The position numbers and the translations under genes are program-made. From Eubacteriaceae bacterium ES3 (GTDB lineage: Bacteria; Bacillota; Clostridia; Eubacteriales; Eubacteriaceae), in contig CP130741.1 of NCBI GenBank assembly GCA_030586155.1, forward strand, positions 1,916,680 through 1,980,679: 64,000 nt of DNA. The letters run 5' to 3'. Below are positions 34,624 through 43,634 of this stretch, in pieces (positions within the stretch are counted from its first letter, which is position 1; each line of letters opens with the position of its first letter). A model generated the notes under the pieces. The model did no database searches. It saw only the letters and a list, made by a program, of their open reading frames with translations, and had not been told where the DNA came from.

Positions 34624-35485
34624 TCGAAGCTTATTCAAAAAACCTAAAAATGAATTGGAATCATCAAGCCGTTCAGGCGCCAAAAATGATCCCACCATCC
34701 CCCATCAATTGTGTCAAAAATGTCCTGACTGCGGTACCCTGAATTTTACCACAGATTTAGATGTCAATAATTATATCTGCTCTAAATGCGGCTACCATTT
34801 TCCCTTTAATGCCCGTCAGAGAATTGAGTTAATCTGCGATGCCGATTCTTTTTCAGAACTATTTGCACAAATTAATTCAGAAAACACCCTTGATTTTCCC
34901 GGATATTCTGATAAACTAGTAAAAGCACAAGTAACCAGCCATGAGAACGAAGGTGTCATTACCGGGACTGCTCTAATTGAAAATAAAAAAGTAGCGCTTT
35001 TCATTATGGAAGGTAATTTTATGATGGGCAGCATGGGCCAGGTTGTCGGCGAAAAGATAACTAAACTATTTGAATACGCGACTGAAGAAAAACTGCCGGT
35101 CATTGGTTACACTATTTCAGGCGGTGCCAGAATGCAGGAAGGGATGCTTGCTTTAATGCAGATGGCCAAGACCAGTGGCGGAGTCAAACGTCATAACGAC
35201 GCCGGTCTTCTTTATATTGCCGTTCTTACCCACCCCACAACAGGCGGTGTTACAGCCAGTTTCGCTATGGAAGGCGATATTATTCTGGCTGAACCTGGTG
35301 CCCTGATTGCCTTTGCCGGACCTCGGGTCATCGAACAGACAATTCGTCAACGATTACCAAAAGGATTCCAAAGAGCAGAGTTTTTACAGGAAAAAGGTTT
35401 TTTAGATGGGATTGTTCCCCGTTTTGACCAGAAATCGCGGCTTAATCTTTTGCTGTCCCTCCACTCTATTCAGGAGGTGTCTTAA
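34616..35485 (+). CDS. accD: Acetyl-CoA carboxylase carboxyltransferase beta subunit
   Basis: 289 residues. The N-terminal zinc ribbon is [12 protein letters not shown]...YICSKCGYH, followed by the crotonase-like carboxyltransferase fold with SGGARMQEG and [12 protein letters not shown]. It partners AccA. It overlaps accC by 8 nt and accA by 1 nt. Confidence 0.95.
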   Translation: MINRSLFKKPKNELESSSRSGAKNDPTIPHQLCQKCPDCGTLNFTTDLDVNNYICSKCGYHFPFNARQRIELICDADSFSELFAQINSENTLDFPGYSDKLVKAQVTSHENEGVITGTALIENKKVALFIMEGNFMMGSMGQVVGEKITKLFEYATEEKLPVIGYTISGGARMQEGMLALMQMAKTSGGVKRHNDAGLLYIAVLTHPTTGGVTASFAMEGDIILAEPGALIAFAGPRVIEQTIRQRLPKGFQRAEFLQEKGFLDGIVPRFDQKSRLNLLLSLHSIQEVS

Positions 35486-36264
35486 TGGAAGCTTATAAAC
35501 GCGTTCAACTGGCGAGAAAGAAAAACCGTCCAACCAGTGTAGACTATATTGAACATATTTTTACTGACTTCATCGAACTCCATGGTGATCGGCAATTTGC
35601 CGATGATCCTTCAATGATTACCGGTCTTGGTTTTTTGATGGATATGCCAGTCACGGTTATTGCTCAGGAACGGGGCAAAAACACTAAATCAAGAGTCCGC
35701 AGAAACTTTGGTTCCAGCCATCCTGAAGGCTATCGCAAGGCGCTAAGACAGATGAAACAGGCGGAAAAATTTAACCGTCCAATTGTCTGCCTGATTGATA
35801 CTTCCGGTGCTTATTGCGGGATTGGAGCTGAAGAACGAGGTCAGGGACACGCTATTGCCACTAATTTGATGGAGATGATGACCTTAAAGGTTCCAATTAT
35901 TTCCATTGTTATCGGTGAAGGCGGCAGCGGCGGTGCTTTAGCACTTGGAGTTGCCGATGAGGTCTGGATGCTGGAAAATGCCATTTATTCAGTCATTTCA
36001 CCCGAGGGCTGTGCCAGTATCCTCTGGAAAGATGCCAGTCGTACTAAAGAAGCAGCAACTCAACTTAAGCTAACTGCTCCCGATTTAAAAGAACTCAAAG
36101 TGATCGATCAGATTATTACTGAAGCTCATCGGGATTTTAAATATATTTTTAGTGAAATTCAGGTTAATCTCTATCAGACATTTCTTAAAAATAAAAAAGT
36201 ACCTGTCGATGAACTGGTGGATAAGCGCTATCAGCGTTTTCGACAGTTTGGTCAACAGACCTGA
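35485..36264 (+). CDS. accA: Acetyl-CoA carboxylase carboxyltransferase alpha subunit
   Basis: 259 residues, on the short side of the family (about 255-320). Motifs are [30 protein letters not shown] and [20 protein letters not shown]. Last gene of the fatty-acid operon, starting at the stop of accD and followed by a strong terminator. Confidence 0.95.
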   Translation: MEAYKRVQLARKKNRPTSVDYIEHIFTDFIELHGDRQFADDPSMITGLGFLMDMPVTVIAQERGKNTKSRVRRNFGSSHPEGYRKALRQMKQAEKFNRPIVCLIDTSGAYCGIGAEERGQGHAIATNLMEMMTLKVPIISIVIGEGGSGGALALGVADEVWMLENAIYSVISPEGCASILWKDASRTKEAATQLKLTAPDLKELKVIDQIITEAHRDFKYIFSEIQVNLYQTFLKNKKVPVDELVDKRYQRFRQFGQQT

Positions 36265-36317
36265 ACTTAATATGGTTCATAGCATCCAATGCTTTGAATA
36301 AATTTTTACCATCTAAA

Positions 36318-36350
36318 AAAGAACTGCCCCTCTGGAGCAGTTCTTTTTTT
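36318..36350 (+). terminator. Terminator after accA
   Basis: AAAGAACTGC and GCAGTTCTTT (36318-36327 and 36337-36346) around loop CCCTCTGGA, followed by T. It also lies at the end of the minus-strand zinc-ribbon gene and can work in both directions. Confidence 0.9.
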
Positions 36351-36351
36351 T

Positions 36352-36834
36352 CTAATAATACATCATCGAACCCATAGTACTTACAAATATCGCTGCAAAT
36401 AATAAAGAAAAAATAATTGATAAAACAATACCTATTCCCATAAAAATAAGTTGTGCCTGTGCAAAATGCCGCTTACTAGGGTTGGTTCCAGAATCAGCAC
36501 TCCAGATAATCAACATGACCAGATTTACAATTGGTATAATCAGCAGCAAGAGGGTCAACATCCATTCCCCAAGTGACAGGACCGGAGACATCTCTTCTTT
36601 TTTTGAAGGTTTTGGGGATACAGCACTTGTTGTATTATATGAATCAGTCTTCTCATCAGTCTGCTTGTCATTTTCCCAACTAGCGTCTTCCATAATTGGT
36701 TCTGCCAGAGGAGCTTCTGCTTCCAGGGCAATTTCAGTACTCTTGTTATTGTCTATTAACGAAGCTCCGCAATTACTGCAGACCTGATCATCATCGCCAA
36801 CACCCGCATAACAATTTGGACAATATTTTCCCAT
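36352..36834 (-). CDS. Zinc-ribbon membrane protein of unknown function
   Basis: 160 residues. N-terminal zinc ribbon CPNCYAGVGDDDQVCSNCG, an acidic and serine/threonine-rich linker (about 25-85), then two hydrophobic helices (WMLTLLLLIIPIVNLVMLII and LIFMGIGIVLSIIFSLLFAA). This zinc-ribbon-plus-two-helix design is common in Firmicutes proteins of unknown job. ATG at 36834 follows AAAGGAAG; a GTG 9 nt upstream is open but less likely. Confidence 0.8.
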   Translation of the reverse strand: MGKYCPNCYAGVGDDDQVCSNCGASLIDNNKSTEIALEAEAPLAEPIMEDASWENDKQTDEKTDSYNTTSAVSPKPSKKEEMSPVLSLGEWMLTLLLLIIPIVNLVMLIIWSADSGTNPSKRHFAQAQLIFMGIGIVLSIIFSLLFAAIFVSTMGSMMYY

Positions 36835-36897
36835 TATTATCACTTCCTTTAATTTTTAATTGTATATACCCCATAAAACCGGGTATTAAACAACTAA

Positions 36898-37377
36898 TTA
36901 TTCGGATAACTTTTCAATTTTTTTAATTTTCTGTTCTTCCATTGGTTTGTCAGAGTAATCGCGTTTAACAGAGACAATCGCATCGGCTGCTTCTATTCCT
37001 TCAATAACTTTACCAAAGGCTGCATACTGACCATCCAGATGTGGCGCATCTTCGACCATGATAAAGAACTGTGAACCTGCTGAATCAGGTTGTCCCGAAC
37101 GAGCCATAGAAATGACACCACGGCTGTGTTTCAAATTATTTTCAACGCCATTTGCTGAAAATTCACCAAGAATAGTATGTCCTGGTCCACCGGTTCCTGT
37201 TCCTAAAGGACATCCGCCCTGAATCATAAATCCGGGTATTACCCGATGAAATATCAGGCCATCATAAAATCCATCTTCTACGAGGGTTAAAAAATTTTCA
37301 ACTGTTTTTGGGGCAACTTCTGGATATAGCTCAATCACCATGGATTGACCATTATCCATTTCTAATTTGACTTTCAT
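36898..37377 (-). CDS. Peptidyl-prolyl cis-trans isomerase (cyclophilin type)
   Basis: 159 residues, cyclophilin family: FHRVIPGFMIQGGCP, GVISMARSGQPDSAGSQFFIM (active site) and FGKVIEGIEAADAI. No signal peptide, so it is cytoplasmic. It speeds proline isomerisation in folding. It stands alone between the zinc-ribbon gene and the Fur-family gene. Confidence 0.93.
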   Translation of the reverse strand: MKVKLEMDNGQSMVIELYPEVAPKTVENFLTLVEDGFYDGLIFHRVIPGFMIQGGCPLGTGTGGPGHTILGEFSANGVENNLKHSRGVISMARSGQPDSAGSQFFIMVEDAPHLDGQYAAFGKVIEGIEAADAIVSVKRDYSDKPMEEQKIKKIEKLSE

Positions 37378-37440
37378 AAATTTCCTCCAATATTCATTTA
37401 TACCTTATCACTATACACCAAATCACTAAAATTTGAAAGA

Positions 37441-37477
37441 AAAAACAGAGTGTCTTAAGTTATCCACTCTGTTTTTT
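37441..37477 (-). terminator. Bidirectional terminator after the Fur-family gene
   Basis: CAGAGTG and CACTCTG with A and T tracts on each side (37441-37477). In the minus direction it ends the Fur-family transcript. Confidence 0.85.
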
Positions 37478-37512
37478 AATCACTTCTAAGAATTTTTTCA
37501 GTTACTGCCTTC

Positions 37513-37926
37513 TTAAGTAAAAAGGGATACTTCCATACGATTCAAAGAAAAGTCTGAAGAAAGCTTATTCTTGAAATAATCAGCTAAGATCACTTCAAGT
37601 TCCGGATCAAACAGGTCTTCAATCCGATTATCATCATGATTGTAGATATGAACATGAAAGTTTGTTGTTGCATCAAACCGCATGACTTCCTGATTATCTT
37701 TCAATTTAAGAATCAGTCCTTTTTCAGAAAATGTTTCCAGAATATTATAAATTGTCCCAACCGACATTACATATCCTTGTTCCTCCAAAGCCTCCATCAG
37801 CATTTCTGCACTGGGATGACTATCCATTTCAGACAGTACTTTTAGGACGCTGATGCGCTGTGGTGTAGCTTTGAGACCAGCCCCCCTAATCATATCGGTA
37901 TACATTTGTATCTTTTTATTTCTCAT
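37513..37926 (-). CDS. Fur-family transcriptional regulator (PerR-like)
   Basis: 137 residues with the Fur winged helix (GLKATPQRISVLKVLSEMDSHPSAEMLMEAL, then SVGTIYNILETFSEKGLI). The dimerisation part is NFHVHIYNHDDNRIEDLFDPELE. There are no cysteines at all, so the structural CxxC zinc site of Fur/PerR is missing. Such short forms occur among PerR/Zur-like proteins; the metal is not clear. A 12-bp perfect palindrome ATATTATAATAT (37958-37969) lies 31 nt upstream of the start and resembles the AT-rich half-sites of PerR boxes. Confidence 0.85.
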   Translation of the reverse strand: MRNKKIQMYTDMIRGAGLKATPQRISVLKVLSEMDSHPSAEMLMEALEEQGYVMSVGTIYNILETFSEKGLILKLKDNQEVMRFDATTNFHVHIYNHDDNRIEDLFDPELEVILADYFKNKLSSDFSLNRMEVSLFT

Positions 37927-37957
37927 AACAAAGAATCACTCCTAATAAATTTATTAT

Positions 37958-37969
37958 ATATTATAATAT
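37958..37969 (-). promoter_or_regulatory. AT-rich palindrome, possible Fur-family operator
   Basis: ATATTATAATAT is a perfect 12-bp palindrome in a longer AT-rich tract just upstream of the Fur-family gene. Placement suggests autoregulation; AT-richness makes chance occurrence possible. Confidence 0.35.
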
Positions 37970-38023
37970 GTAAGTGCCTCAATGTCAAGAAATCTAAGCA
38001 ATTCCATAATATATTCGATATAA

Positions 38024-38055
38024 ATAGCGCCTGTATCAATATACAGGCGCCAATT
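38024..38055 (-). terminator. Hairpin after the CoA-disulfide-reductase-like gene
   Basis: GCGCCTGTAT (38027-38036) and ATACAGGCGC (38041-38050) form a perfect 10-bp stem with a 4-base loop just after the gene. The T tract is weak. Confidence 0.6.
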
Positions 38056-38060
38056 TCTAT

Positions 38061-40568
38061 TTAAACAAACAGTGAGGTACCAACATTTTCATTGCTGGCA
38101 ATGTATGTTCCAACACCGGCATATTCAATGCCCTCAATCAGCTCTTCCTTATGGATTCCCATCAAATCCATACTCATGGTACAGGCAATCATTTTAACAC
38201 CTGCCTTCTGAGCTTTTTTGATCATGGTATCAATATCATCTACCTTTTTCTTTTTCATGATGCCTTTAATCATTGCTGGTCCCATTCCCAACATGTTCAT
38301 ATTAGATAAGGGTAGTTTCTTCGAACCTTTTGGCATCATAGCCCCAAACATTTTCTCGATGAAAGTCTTGTCTGTAACATGAGAATCCTGTTTTCTAAGG
38401 GCATTCAGGCCCCAGAAGGTAAAGAACATAGTTACACTTTTACCCTGAGCAGCTGCTCCCTGAGCAATAATCAGCGAAGCCAAAACTTTGTCCATTTCGC
38501 CACTGAAAACAACCAGAGTCGCATTCTTCTGTGTCATAGGTGTTCCCATCAGCTGACAGGATTCACCGGTATCGCCCTTTTGGATAATACTGATATACTT
38601 GTTTCCTTCCGTTTCCTGAGATACCAGCTGATGACCGTTAGTTTCACACCAGCTTTTGATATCGGAAACAAAGCCATAGTCAGTAGCAATTATTTTAACC
38701 TGATCGCCATTTTCCACGCTCTGAATAGCATCATAGGTTGCCATTAAAGGGCCTGGACACTGAAGTCCTTCAACATTTACTGTTTTTAGTGTCATTGTTT
38801 TTATCTCACTCCCACTTCCACCTGAATCAATATCTCCGCTTTCTTCTTCTACGCTGATATTACAAACACCTGGTGTAAAATTAAGTTCAGCCAACTTATA
38901 ATGTGCGGCCTTATAGGTGCTGTATCCTCCAGACAGGTTATAAATATTTGTAAATCCATTGCCTTCAAGAATTCGAATTGCCAGATATGCCCGCTGTCCC
39001 ACCTGACAGGTTACATAGATCGGTTGGTCCTTGCCGATTGTTATCTCGTCAATTCGCTCTCTTAAGTCATCTAAGGGAATATTAACGGCTCCTTTAACGG
39101 CTCCAGCCTGATTTTCAACTGGTGTTCTGACATCCAGCAACAATCCGCCTTTTTCAATAATTTCATCAATTTCATTCCATTGAACGGTTTTATATACCCC
39201 GGTATTAATATTTTGGGCAATATAACCCACAATATTGATCGGATCTTTTGCTGATGAAAAAGGAGGGGCGTAGCAAAGTTCCAAGTCCTGCAGGGCTTCA
39301 ATGGTTGCGCCAAGCTTTATGGCCGTTGCCAGGACATCAATTCGTTTTTCTGTGCCATCCTGACCAACTGCCTGACCGCCTAAAATTTTCATTGTTTTAG
39401 GGTCATAGAGAACTTTCATGGCAATTGAAGAAGAACCTGGATAGTATCCTGCATGGTTGGCCCGATGAGCATGGATTACCTGGTAATCCATATTCTTCAT
39501 ATCCAGCTGAGCAGCATTGTTCCCTGTCGTTGCTACCACTTTTTTGAAGACTTTAAGGACAGATGTACCCTGAATTCCTTCGTTCACAATCTCCATTCCG
39601 TTGATATAGTCGGCAACAATTCGTCCCTGACGATTTGCCGGCCAGGCTAACGGAACAGCTGTTTGGGTTTTTGAAATGAAATCAATGACTTCGACGGCAT
39701 CACCGATGGCAAATACATCAGGATTAACTTTTTCTGTTTCACCATCCAAAACTTCATAATTTTTACTGGTTACAATATGGCCTCTTGGACCCATTTTTAA
39801 GTTAGCCGCTTTAGCAAGCCCATTTTCAGGCGCGACGCCAATGGCCAGAATAACCAGATCGGCATCCAGTACCTGTCCTGATTCAAGCGCGACTTTATGA
39901 CCATTATTTTCAAAATGATCGACACCATCGCCTAAAATCAAATTAACGCAATTGGCATTAAGTTCCTGATGAATAATCTGCGCCATTTCAAAATCAAGGG
40001 GTTTTAAAACCTGATCCAATTTTTCAACAAGGGTTACCTTGATACCCAGGTCAGCAAGATTTTCTGCCATTTCTACACCGATAAAGCCGCCACCGACGAC
40101 AACCGCTCGACCTGGCGCCTTACTCATAACCATCTCTTTAATCCGGTCAGTATCTGGCACATTTCGAAGCGTATAGACATTATCGGCTTCCGACAGCCCC
40201 TTAATTGGTGGTGCGATTGGTTTGGCTCCTGGTGATAAAATCAGTTTGTCAAATGATTCCTGATAGACTTCGCCAGTCTGATGATTTTTAACTTCAACAG
40301 TTTTAGCGTCTGTATCGATTGCAGTAACTTCACTGAAATTTCTGATATCAAGATTAAACCGCTTCGACATCCCTTCAACAGTCTGAACTAATAGTTTTTG
40401 ACGATCCGTAATGACATCACCAATATAGTAAGGAAGTCCACAATTTGCAAAAGAGATATATTCATCTCGTTCAAAAAGAATAATCTCGTCTTCTTCACTC
40501 AGTCTTCTCAGTCTGGCTGCTGCAGTCGCTCCACCAGCTACACCACCAACAATTAAAATCTTTTTCAT
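38061..40568 (-). CDS. CoA-disulfide reductase/rhodanese/TusA/DsrE fusion protein
   Basis: 835 residues in four parts. Residues 1-450 are a pyridine nucleotide-disulfide oxidoreductase: FAD site GGVAGGATAAARLRR, redox cysteine in SFANCGLPYYIG, NAD site GGGFIGVEMAENL. Residues about 460-560 are a rhodanese domain with active-site Cys in VTCQVGQRAY. Residues about 590-665 are a TusA-like domain with CPGP. The last 160 residues are a DsrE/DsrF-like domain. Such fusions handle persulfides, CoA-disulfide and polysulfide reduction in the cytoplasm. It overlaps the ArsR regulator gene by 4 nt, so the pair is co-transcribed. Substrate and direction cannot be fixed. Confidence 0.9.
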   Translation of the reverse strand: MKKILIVGGVAGGATAAARLRRLSEEDEIILFERDEYISFANCGLPYYIGDVITDRQKLLVQTVEGMSKRFNLDIRNFSEVTAIDTDAKTVEVKNHQTGEVYQESFDKLILSPGAKPIAPPIKGLSEADNVYTLRNVPDTDRIKEMVMSKAPGRAVVVGGGFIGVEMAENLADLGIKVTLVEKLDQVLKPLDFEMAQIIHQELNANCVNLILGDGVDHFENNGHKVALESGQVLDADLVILAIGVAPENGLAKAANLKMGPRGHIVTSKNYEVLDGETEKVNPDVFAIGDAVEVIDFISKTQTAVPLAWPANRQGRIVADYINGMEIVNEGIQGTSVLKVFKKVVATTGNNAAQLDMKNMDYQVIHAHRANHAGYYPGSSSIAMKVLYDPKTMKILGGQAVGQDGTEKRIDVLATAIKLGATIEALQDLELCYAPPFSSAKDPINIVGYIAQNINTGVYKTVQWNEIDEIIEKGGLLLDVRTPVENQAGAVKGAVNIPLDDLRERIDEITIGKDQPIYVTCQVGQRAYLAIRILEGNGFTNIYNLSGGYSTYKAAHYKLAELNFTPGVCNISVEEESGDIDSGGSGSEIKTMTLKTVNVEGLQCPGPLMATYDAIQSVENGDQVKIIATDYGFVSDIKSWCETNGHQLVSQETEGNKYISIIQKGDTGESCQLMGTPMTQKNATLVVFSGEMDKVLASLIIAQGAAAQGKSVTMFFTFWGLNALRKQDSHVTDKTFIEKMFGAMMPKGSKKLPLSNMNMLGMGPAMIKGIMKKKKVDDIDTMIKKAQKAGVKMIACTMSMDLMGIHKEELIEGIEYAGVGTYIASNENVGTSLFV

Positions 40569-40855
40569 TCGTTTACCTCACTGTATAAAATTTTTATCAG
40601 ATCTTTTACTTTCTCATTAACCAATTCATAATTGATTTCATTCCCATTACGGGTGCCCTTGACAATTCCAGCATTTTTAAGTTTTCCAAGATGCTGCGAT
40701 ATGGTTGGCTGAGAAACCCCCAGACACTCTTCCATATATGAAACATTGCAACATTCTTTGGTCAATAAACCTTTAACAATACATAAACGGACAGGATGTG
40801 CCAATGCCTTTAACAGCTCAGCATTTTCCTCAAATTCAAAAAGATTCTTATCCAT
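40565..40855 (-). CDS. ArsR-family regulator, likely persulfide or redox sensing
   Basis: 96 residues, ArsR-type winged helix: LLKALAHPVRLCIVKGLL, then GVSQPTISQHLGKLKNAGIVKGTRNGNEINYEL. Cysteines are at about 25, 35, 36 and 44 (RLC, ECC, EEC), clustered around the helices used for ligand sensing in ArsR proteins. Its 4-nt overlap with the sulfurtransferase fusion suggests a SqrR/BigR-like persulfide sensor, but a metal is also possible. It probably represses its own operon through the repeat at 40889-40900. Confidence 0.85.
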   Translation of the reverse strand: MDKNLFEFEENAELLKALAHPVRLCIVKGLLTKECCNVSYMEECLGVSQPTISQHLGKLKNAGIVKGTRNGNEINYELVNEKVKDLIKILYSEVNE

Positions 40856-40885
40856 CTCTCCCTCCCCGTTCTATATTCTATTATT

Positions 40886-40913
40886 ATTATATTACAATAT
40901 CCTAATATGTCAA
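40886..40913 (-). promoter_or_regulatory. Promoter and inverted repeat upstream of the ArsR gene
   Basis: Minus strand: -35 TTGACA (40913-40908), 16-nt spacer, -10 TATAAT (40891-40886). The spacer and -10 contain ATATT-GT-AATAT (40900-40889), a good candidate operator for the ArsR protein. Confidence 0.7.
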
Positions 40914-40928
40914 GTAGTTTGTGAAATA

Positions 40929-41453
40929 TCAATCATATTCTTTAAATGAACTAACCAATTCATCAAAAATCTGAACTTCATCGTATTCCGGATTTTCTTT
41001 AATAATCACCAGTACTGCCTTGCCAATAAAATAGAGCAGATCATCAGTTGAAATATCAAAGCCTTCTTCTCTGGCTATTTCAGAAAGACGTTCAAATAAG
41101 TGATGTCTTTTACTTTCTTCCTGGCTAAGAAGGTGTTCCTCCACGCTTTCATGATAAATCAATTCATCAAATTTCTGAACCAGCCGATCTTTAAGGCTGA
41201 TTTTTTCACCATCTAATTCACTTATTCTTTCAAGTTTTTTTGCGGATTTTTCGTCCAGCTCAACAATTTTTTGAAGTAATTCATCTTCAATTGTTTCGGG
41301 AATCATTGGTAAACCATAATATACATTTGTCACCGTCATGGGTTCTGCAAAAGCAAAACTTCCACTCTTTAAAAGCCTTTCGTTATATGCTTCTAATGCC
41401 TCCCGATTTTTATTTAATTCATTCATAAAACGTTGCACTTCAGATAATGCCAT
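40929..41453 (-). CDS. Nif11-like helical protein of unknown function
   Basis: 174 residues with no cysteine. The start, MALSEVQRFMNELNKNREALEAY, and a later block, LFERLSEIAREEGFDISTDDLLYFIGKA, each look like parts of the Nif11 domain found in nitrogen-fixation-related and leader-peptide proteins. They are separated by about 90 residues of charged helix. I cannot assign a function. No core peptide or modifying enzyme is nearby, so it is probably not a natural-product precursor. Confidence 0.6.
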   Translation of the reverse strand: MALSEVQRFMNELNKNREALEAYNERLLKSGSFAFAEPMTVTNVYYGLPMIPETIEDELLQKIVELDEKSAKKLERISELDGEKISLKDRLVQKFDELIYHESVEEHLLSQEESKRHHLFERLSEIAREEGFDISTDDLLYFIGKAVLVIIKENPEYDEVQIFDELVSSFKEYD

Positions 41454-41528
41454 AGTCTTTTACTCCTTTCGTATCAAATCTTTTGTTAAATAGGAATTAT
41501 GTCATTTATTATATATACATACCCCTAA

Positions 41529-41557
41529 TTGAAAAAGTTATTGAATTTTGGTATAAT
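41529..41557 (+). promoter_or_regulatory. Predicted sigma-A promoter of the YczE-like gene
   Basis: -35 TTGAAA (41529-41534), 17-nt spacer, -10 TATAAT (41552-41557). The gene starts 27 nt later. Confidence 0.7.
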
Positions 41558-41583
41558 AATGAAAAAATATTAAGTGTGAATTA

Positions 41584-42282
41584 ATGAAATCTTATCTTTT
41601 TCGCTTTTTAAAACTCAATTTCGGTCTTTTTTTATACGGCCTGGGCATCATAGTAACGATGAAAGCCAATATTGGCTATGCGCCATGGGAGGTTCTCCAT
41701 AGCGGTTTAAGCCAAACGCTGGGAATCAGCATTGGTCTGATCAATACCAGTGTCGGGGCTTTAATTGTTTTGCTTGTCTTTTTGCTGGGCGAAAAGATTG
41801 GACTGGGGACAATTTTCAATATGTTTATGATTGGTCTTTTTATGGACCTGATCCTGTATCTTAATATTATCCCGACGACTAATCACTTCCTGATCGGTGT
41901 ACCGGTGCTAATCTTAGGTCTGTTTATCATTGCATTTGGAACTTATTTTTATATCTCTTCTGCTTTTGGCGCCGGACCCAGAGATAGCCTGATGGTTGCC
42001 GTTACCAGAAAAACCGGCTGGCCAGTTGGTCTCTGTCGCGGTCTTCTTGAAGTCAGCGTTGTCATCATTGGCTTTTTCCTTGGCGGGATGGTCGGGCTAG
42101 GCACCGTCATTTCTGCTTTTGCCATCGGATTTTGTGTGCAAATCACCTTCAGGATTATGCATTTTGATCCCACCCAAACCAGGCATGAGACTTTTGCCAT
42201 TATGCTGGAGAATATTAAAGGACTCAAAAAAAACAAAAAAACGGAAGGGTCCACCCATGAAAATGGGTTCCCTCCCGAGTAA
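41584..42282 (+). CDS. YczE/YitT-like membrane protein
   Basis: 232 residues with about five membrane helices. Family features are GLGIIVTMKANIGYAPWEVLHSGLSQ and GAGPRDSLMVAVTRKTGWPVGLCRGLLE. YczE-like proteins have no firm biochemical role. The hydrophilic tail (about 210-232) is charged and ends in a short coding hairpin. No strong ribosome-binding site is visible before the ATG at 41584. Confidence 0.85.
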   Translation: MKSYLFRFLKLNFGLFLYGLGIIVTMKANIGYAPWEVLHSGLSQTLGISIGLINTSVGALIVLLVFLLGEKIGLGTIFNMFMIGLFMDLILYLNIIPTTNHFLIGVPVLILGLFIIAFGTYFYISSAFGAGPRDSLMVAVTRKTGWPVGLCRGLLEVSVVIIGFFLGGMVGLGTVISAFAIGFCVQITFRIMHFDPTQTRHETFAIMLENIKGLKKNKKTEGSTHENGFPPE

Positions 42283-42376
42283 ATAACAATTTGTTAAATT
42301 TGGTGAGCAGTTTTTTTAACTGATACTGTTTAATCCCTCATTAGACATAAATTAATTAAAGATTATCAAACTGCAG

Positions 42377-43498
42377 TTATTTTGTCAGCGTTTCGCTGAC
42401 TTTTTTTAATTCGTCTATAATCGCTATATGCTGCGGACAGACTTTTTCACATTCGCCACAGGCAACACACTCAGCTGCCGGCTTTCTTCCATGTCCGCCA
42501 ACAAGCCAACCGGCCTGATGGATAGCCCGGTCCTTGCTTCCATATAAAGTTAGAGAATTCATAGCTGTGAATGAGCCAGAAATACCGATATCCTTAGGAC
42601 AGACTTTTGCACAATAGTCGCAGGAGGTACAGGGAATTAAAGGAATCTTACTCATCACTTCCTGTGCTTTACTTAAAGTCTGTTTTTCTTCTTCCGATAA
42701 ACCGCTAAAGCCATTAAAGGTCTTAAGATTTTCATCCATTTGCTCCAGGTTGCTCATCCCAGAAAGGACTGTAATAATCCCTTCCAGATCCGCTGCAAAA
42801 CGAAGCGCCCAGGACGAAGGCGAAGCATTGGGATCAGCGGCCCTGAAAATCTCTGTCACCTGGTCCGGTGGAGTAGCCAGCATACCGCCTTTAACCGGTT
42901 CCATAATAATGACCGGTTTATTGTATTTCCGGGCCATCTCATAACACGCTCGCGACTGAATAGCGGGACTCTCCCAATCCGCATAATTAATCTGAAGTTG
43001 AACAAACTCCATTTCCGGATGAGCTTTTAAGATCGGCTCCAATTCATCAACTGTTGAGTGAAAAGAAAAACCGACGTGTTTAATCAGACCTTCTTTTTTC
43101 TTTTCCTGAACAAATTCCCACATATTAAAATCGTCAAAAGGTTGGGTCCGGCCTTCTCCCAGATTGTGAAGCAGGTAATAGTCAAAATAACCGGCTCCAG
43201 ACTGTTTAAGAGATGTCTCAAACTGGTCAATTGCATCCTCCCTGGACTTGCATTTAATCCATGCCGCATTTTTTGTTGCTAACTGAAACGATTCTCTTGG
43301 ATATCGCTCTACCAAAGCTTGTCTGATGGCGTCTTCACTTCCCTGATAAGCCCAGGCCGTATCAAAGTAAGTATACCCTGCCTCCATAAAACGATCGACC
43401 ATTGCTTTAACCTGTTCAATGTCAATCACTTTATCTTTTTTAGGTAACCGCATCAATCCAAAGCCCAGTTTTTTAATTTCTTCTCCCAGATATGACAT
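42377..43498 (-). CDS. Aldo/keto reductase with C-terminal ferredoxin domain (copy 1)
   Basis: 373 residues. The AKR TIM barrel has YFDTAWAYQGSE (catalytic Asp and Tyr region), LATKNAAW and MEPVKGGML. The C-terminal 100 residues hold two [4Fe-4S] motifs: CTSCDYCAKVCP and CVACGECEKVCP. These ferredoxin-AKR proteins are common in anaerobes and probably reduce carbonyl or unsaturated compounds with electrons from or to clusters; the substrate is unknown. The ATG at 43498 follows AAAGAAGG; an upstream GTG is less likely. A plus-strand terminator lies in its last codons. Confidence 0.9.
   Translation of the reverse strand: MSYLGEEIKKLGFGLMRLPKKDKVIDIEQVKAMVDRFMEAGYTYFDTAWAYQGSEDAIRQALVERYPRESFQLATKNAAWIKCKSREDAIDQFETSLKQSGAGYFDYYLLHNLGEGRTQPFDDFNMWEFVQEKKKEGLIKHVGFSFHSTVDELEPILKAHPEMEFVQLQINYADWESPAIQSRACYEMARKYNKPVIIMEPVKGGMLATPPDQVTEIFRAADPNASPSSWALRFAADLEGIITVLSGMSNLEQMDENLKTFNGFSGLSEEEKQTLSKAQEVMSKIPLIPCTSCDYCAKVCPKDIGISGSFTAMNSLTLYGSKDRAIHQAGWLVGGHGRKPAAECVACGECEKVCPQHIAIIDELKKVSETLTK
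42384..42407 (+). terminator. Terminator of the YczE-like gene, inside the AKR 3' end
   Basis: GTCAGCG (42384-42390), TTT loop, CGCTGAC (42394-42400), then seven T. It works on the plus strand and overlaps the last codons of the convergent aldo/keto reductase gene. Confidence 0.75.
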
Positions 43499-43634
43499 TT
43501 TTCCTTCTTTCCCTGACACTATCTATTTCTGTGTCAGAATGATTAATATTTTTTCTGGTTCATATTAGCGTTAGTTTGTTTCCCAATTGATTATACTTAG
43601 ATAAAAATCGATTATTCCATACTTTTTCAATCTT

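Noticed and set aside
42240-42285. Terminator in the YczE tail
   Set aside because: ACCCAT-GAAA-ATGGGT forms a hairpin but has no T tract; the terminator at 42384-42407 is the better candidate.
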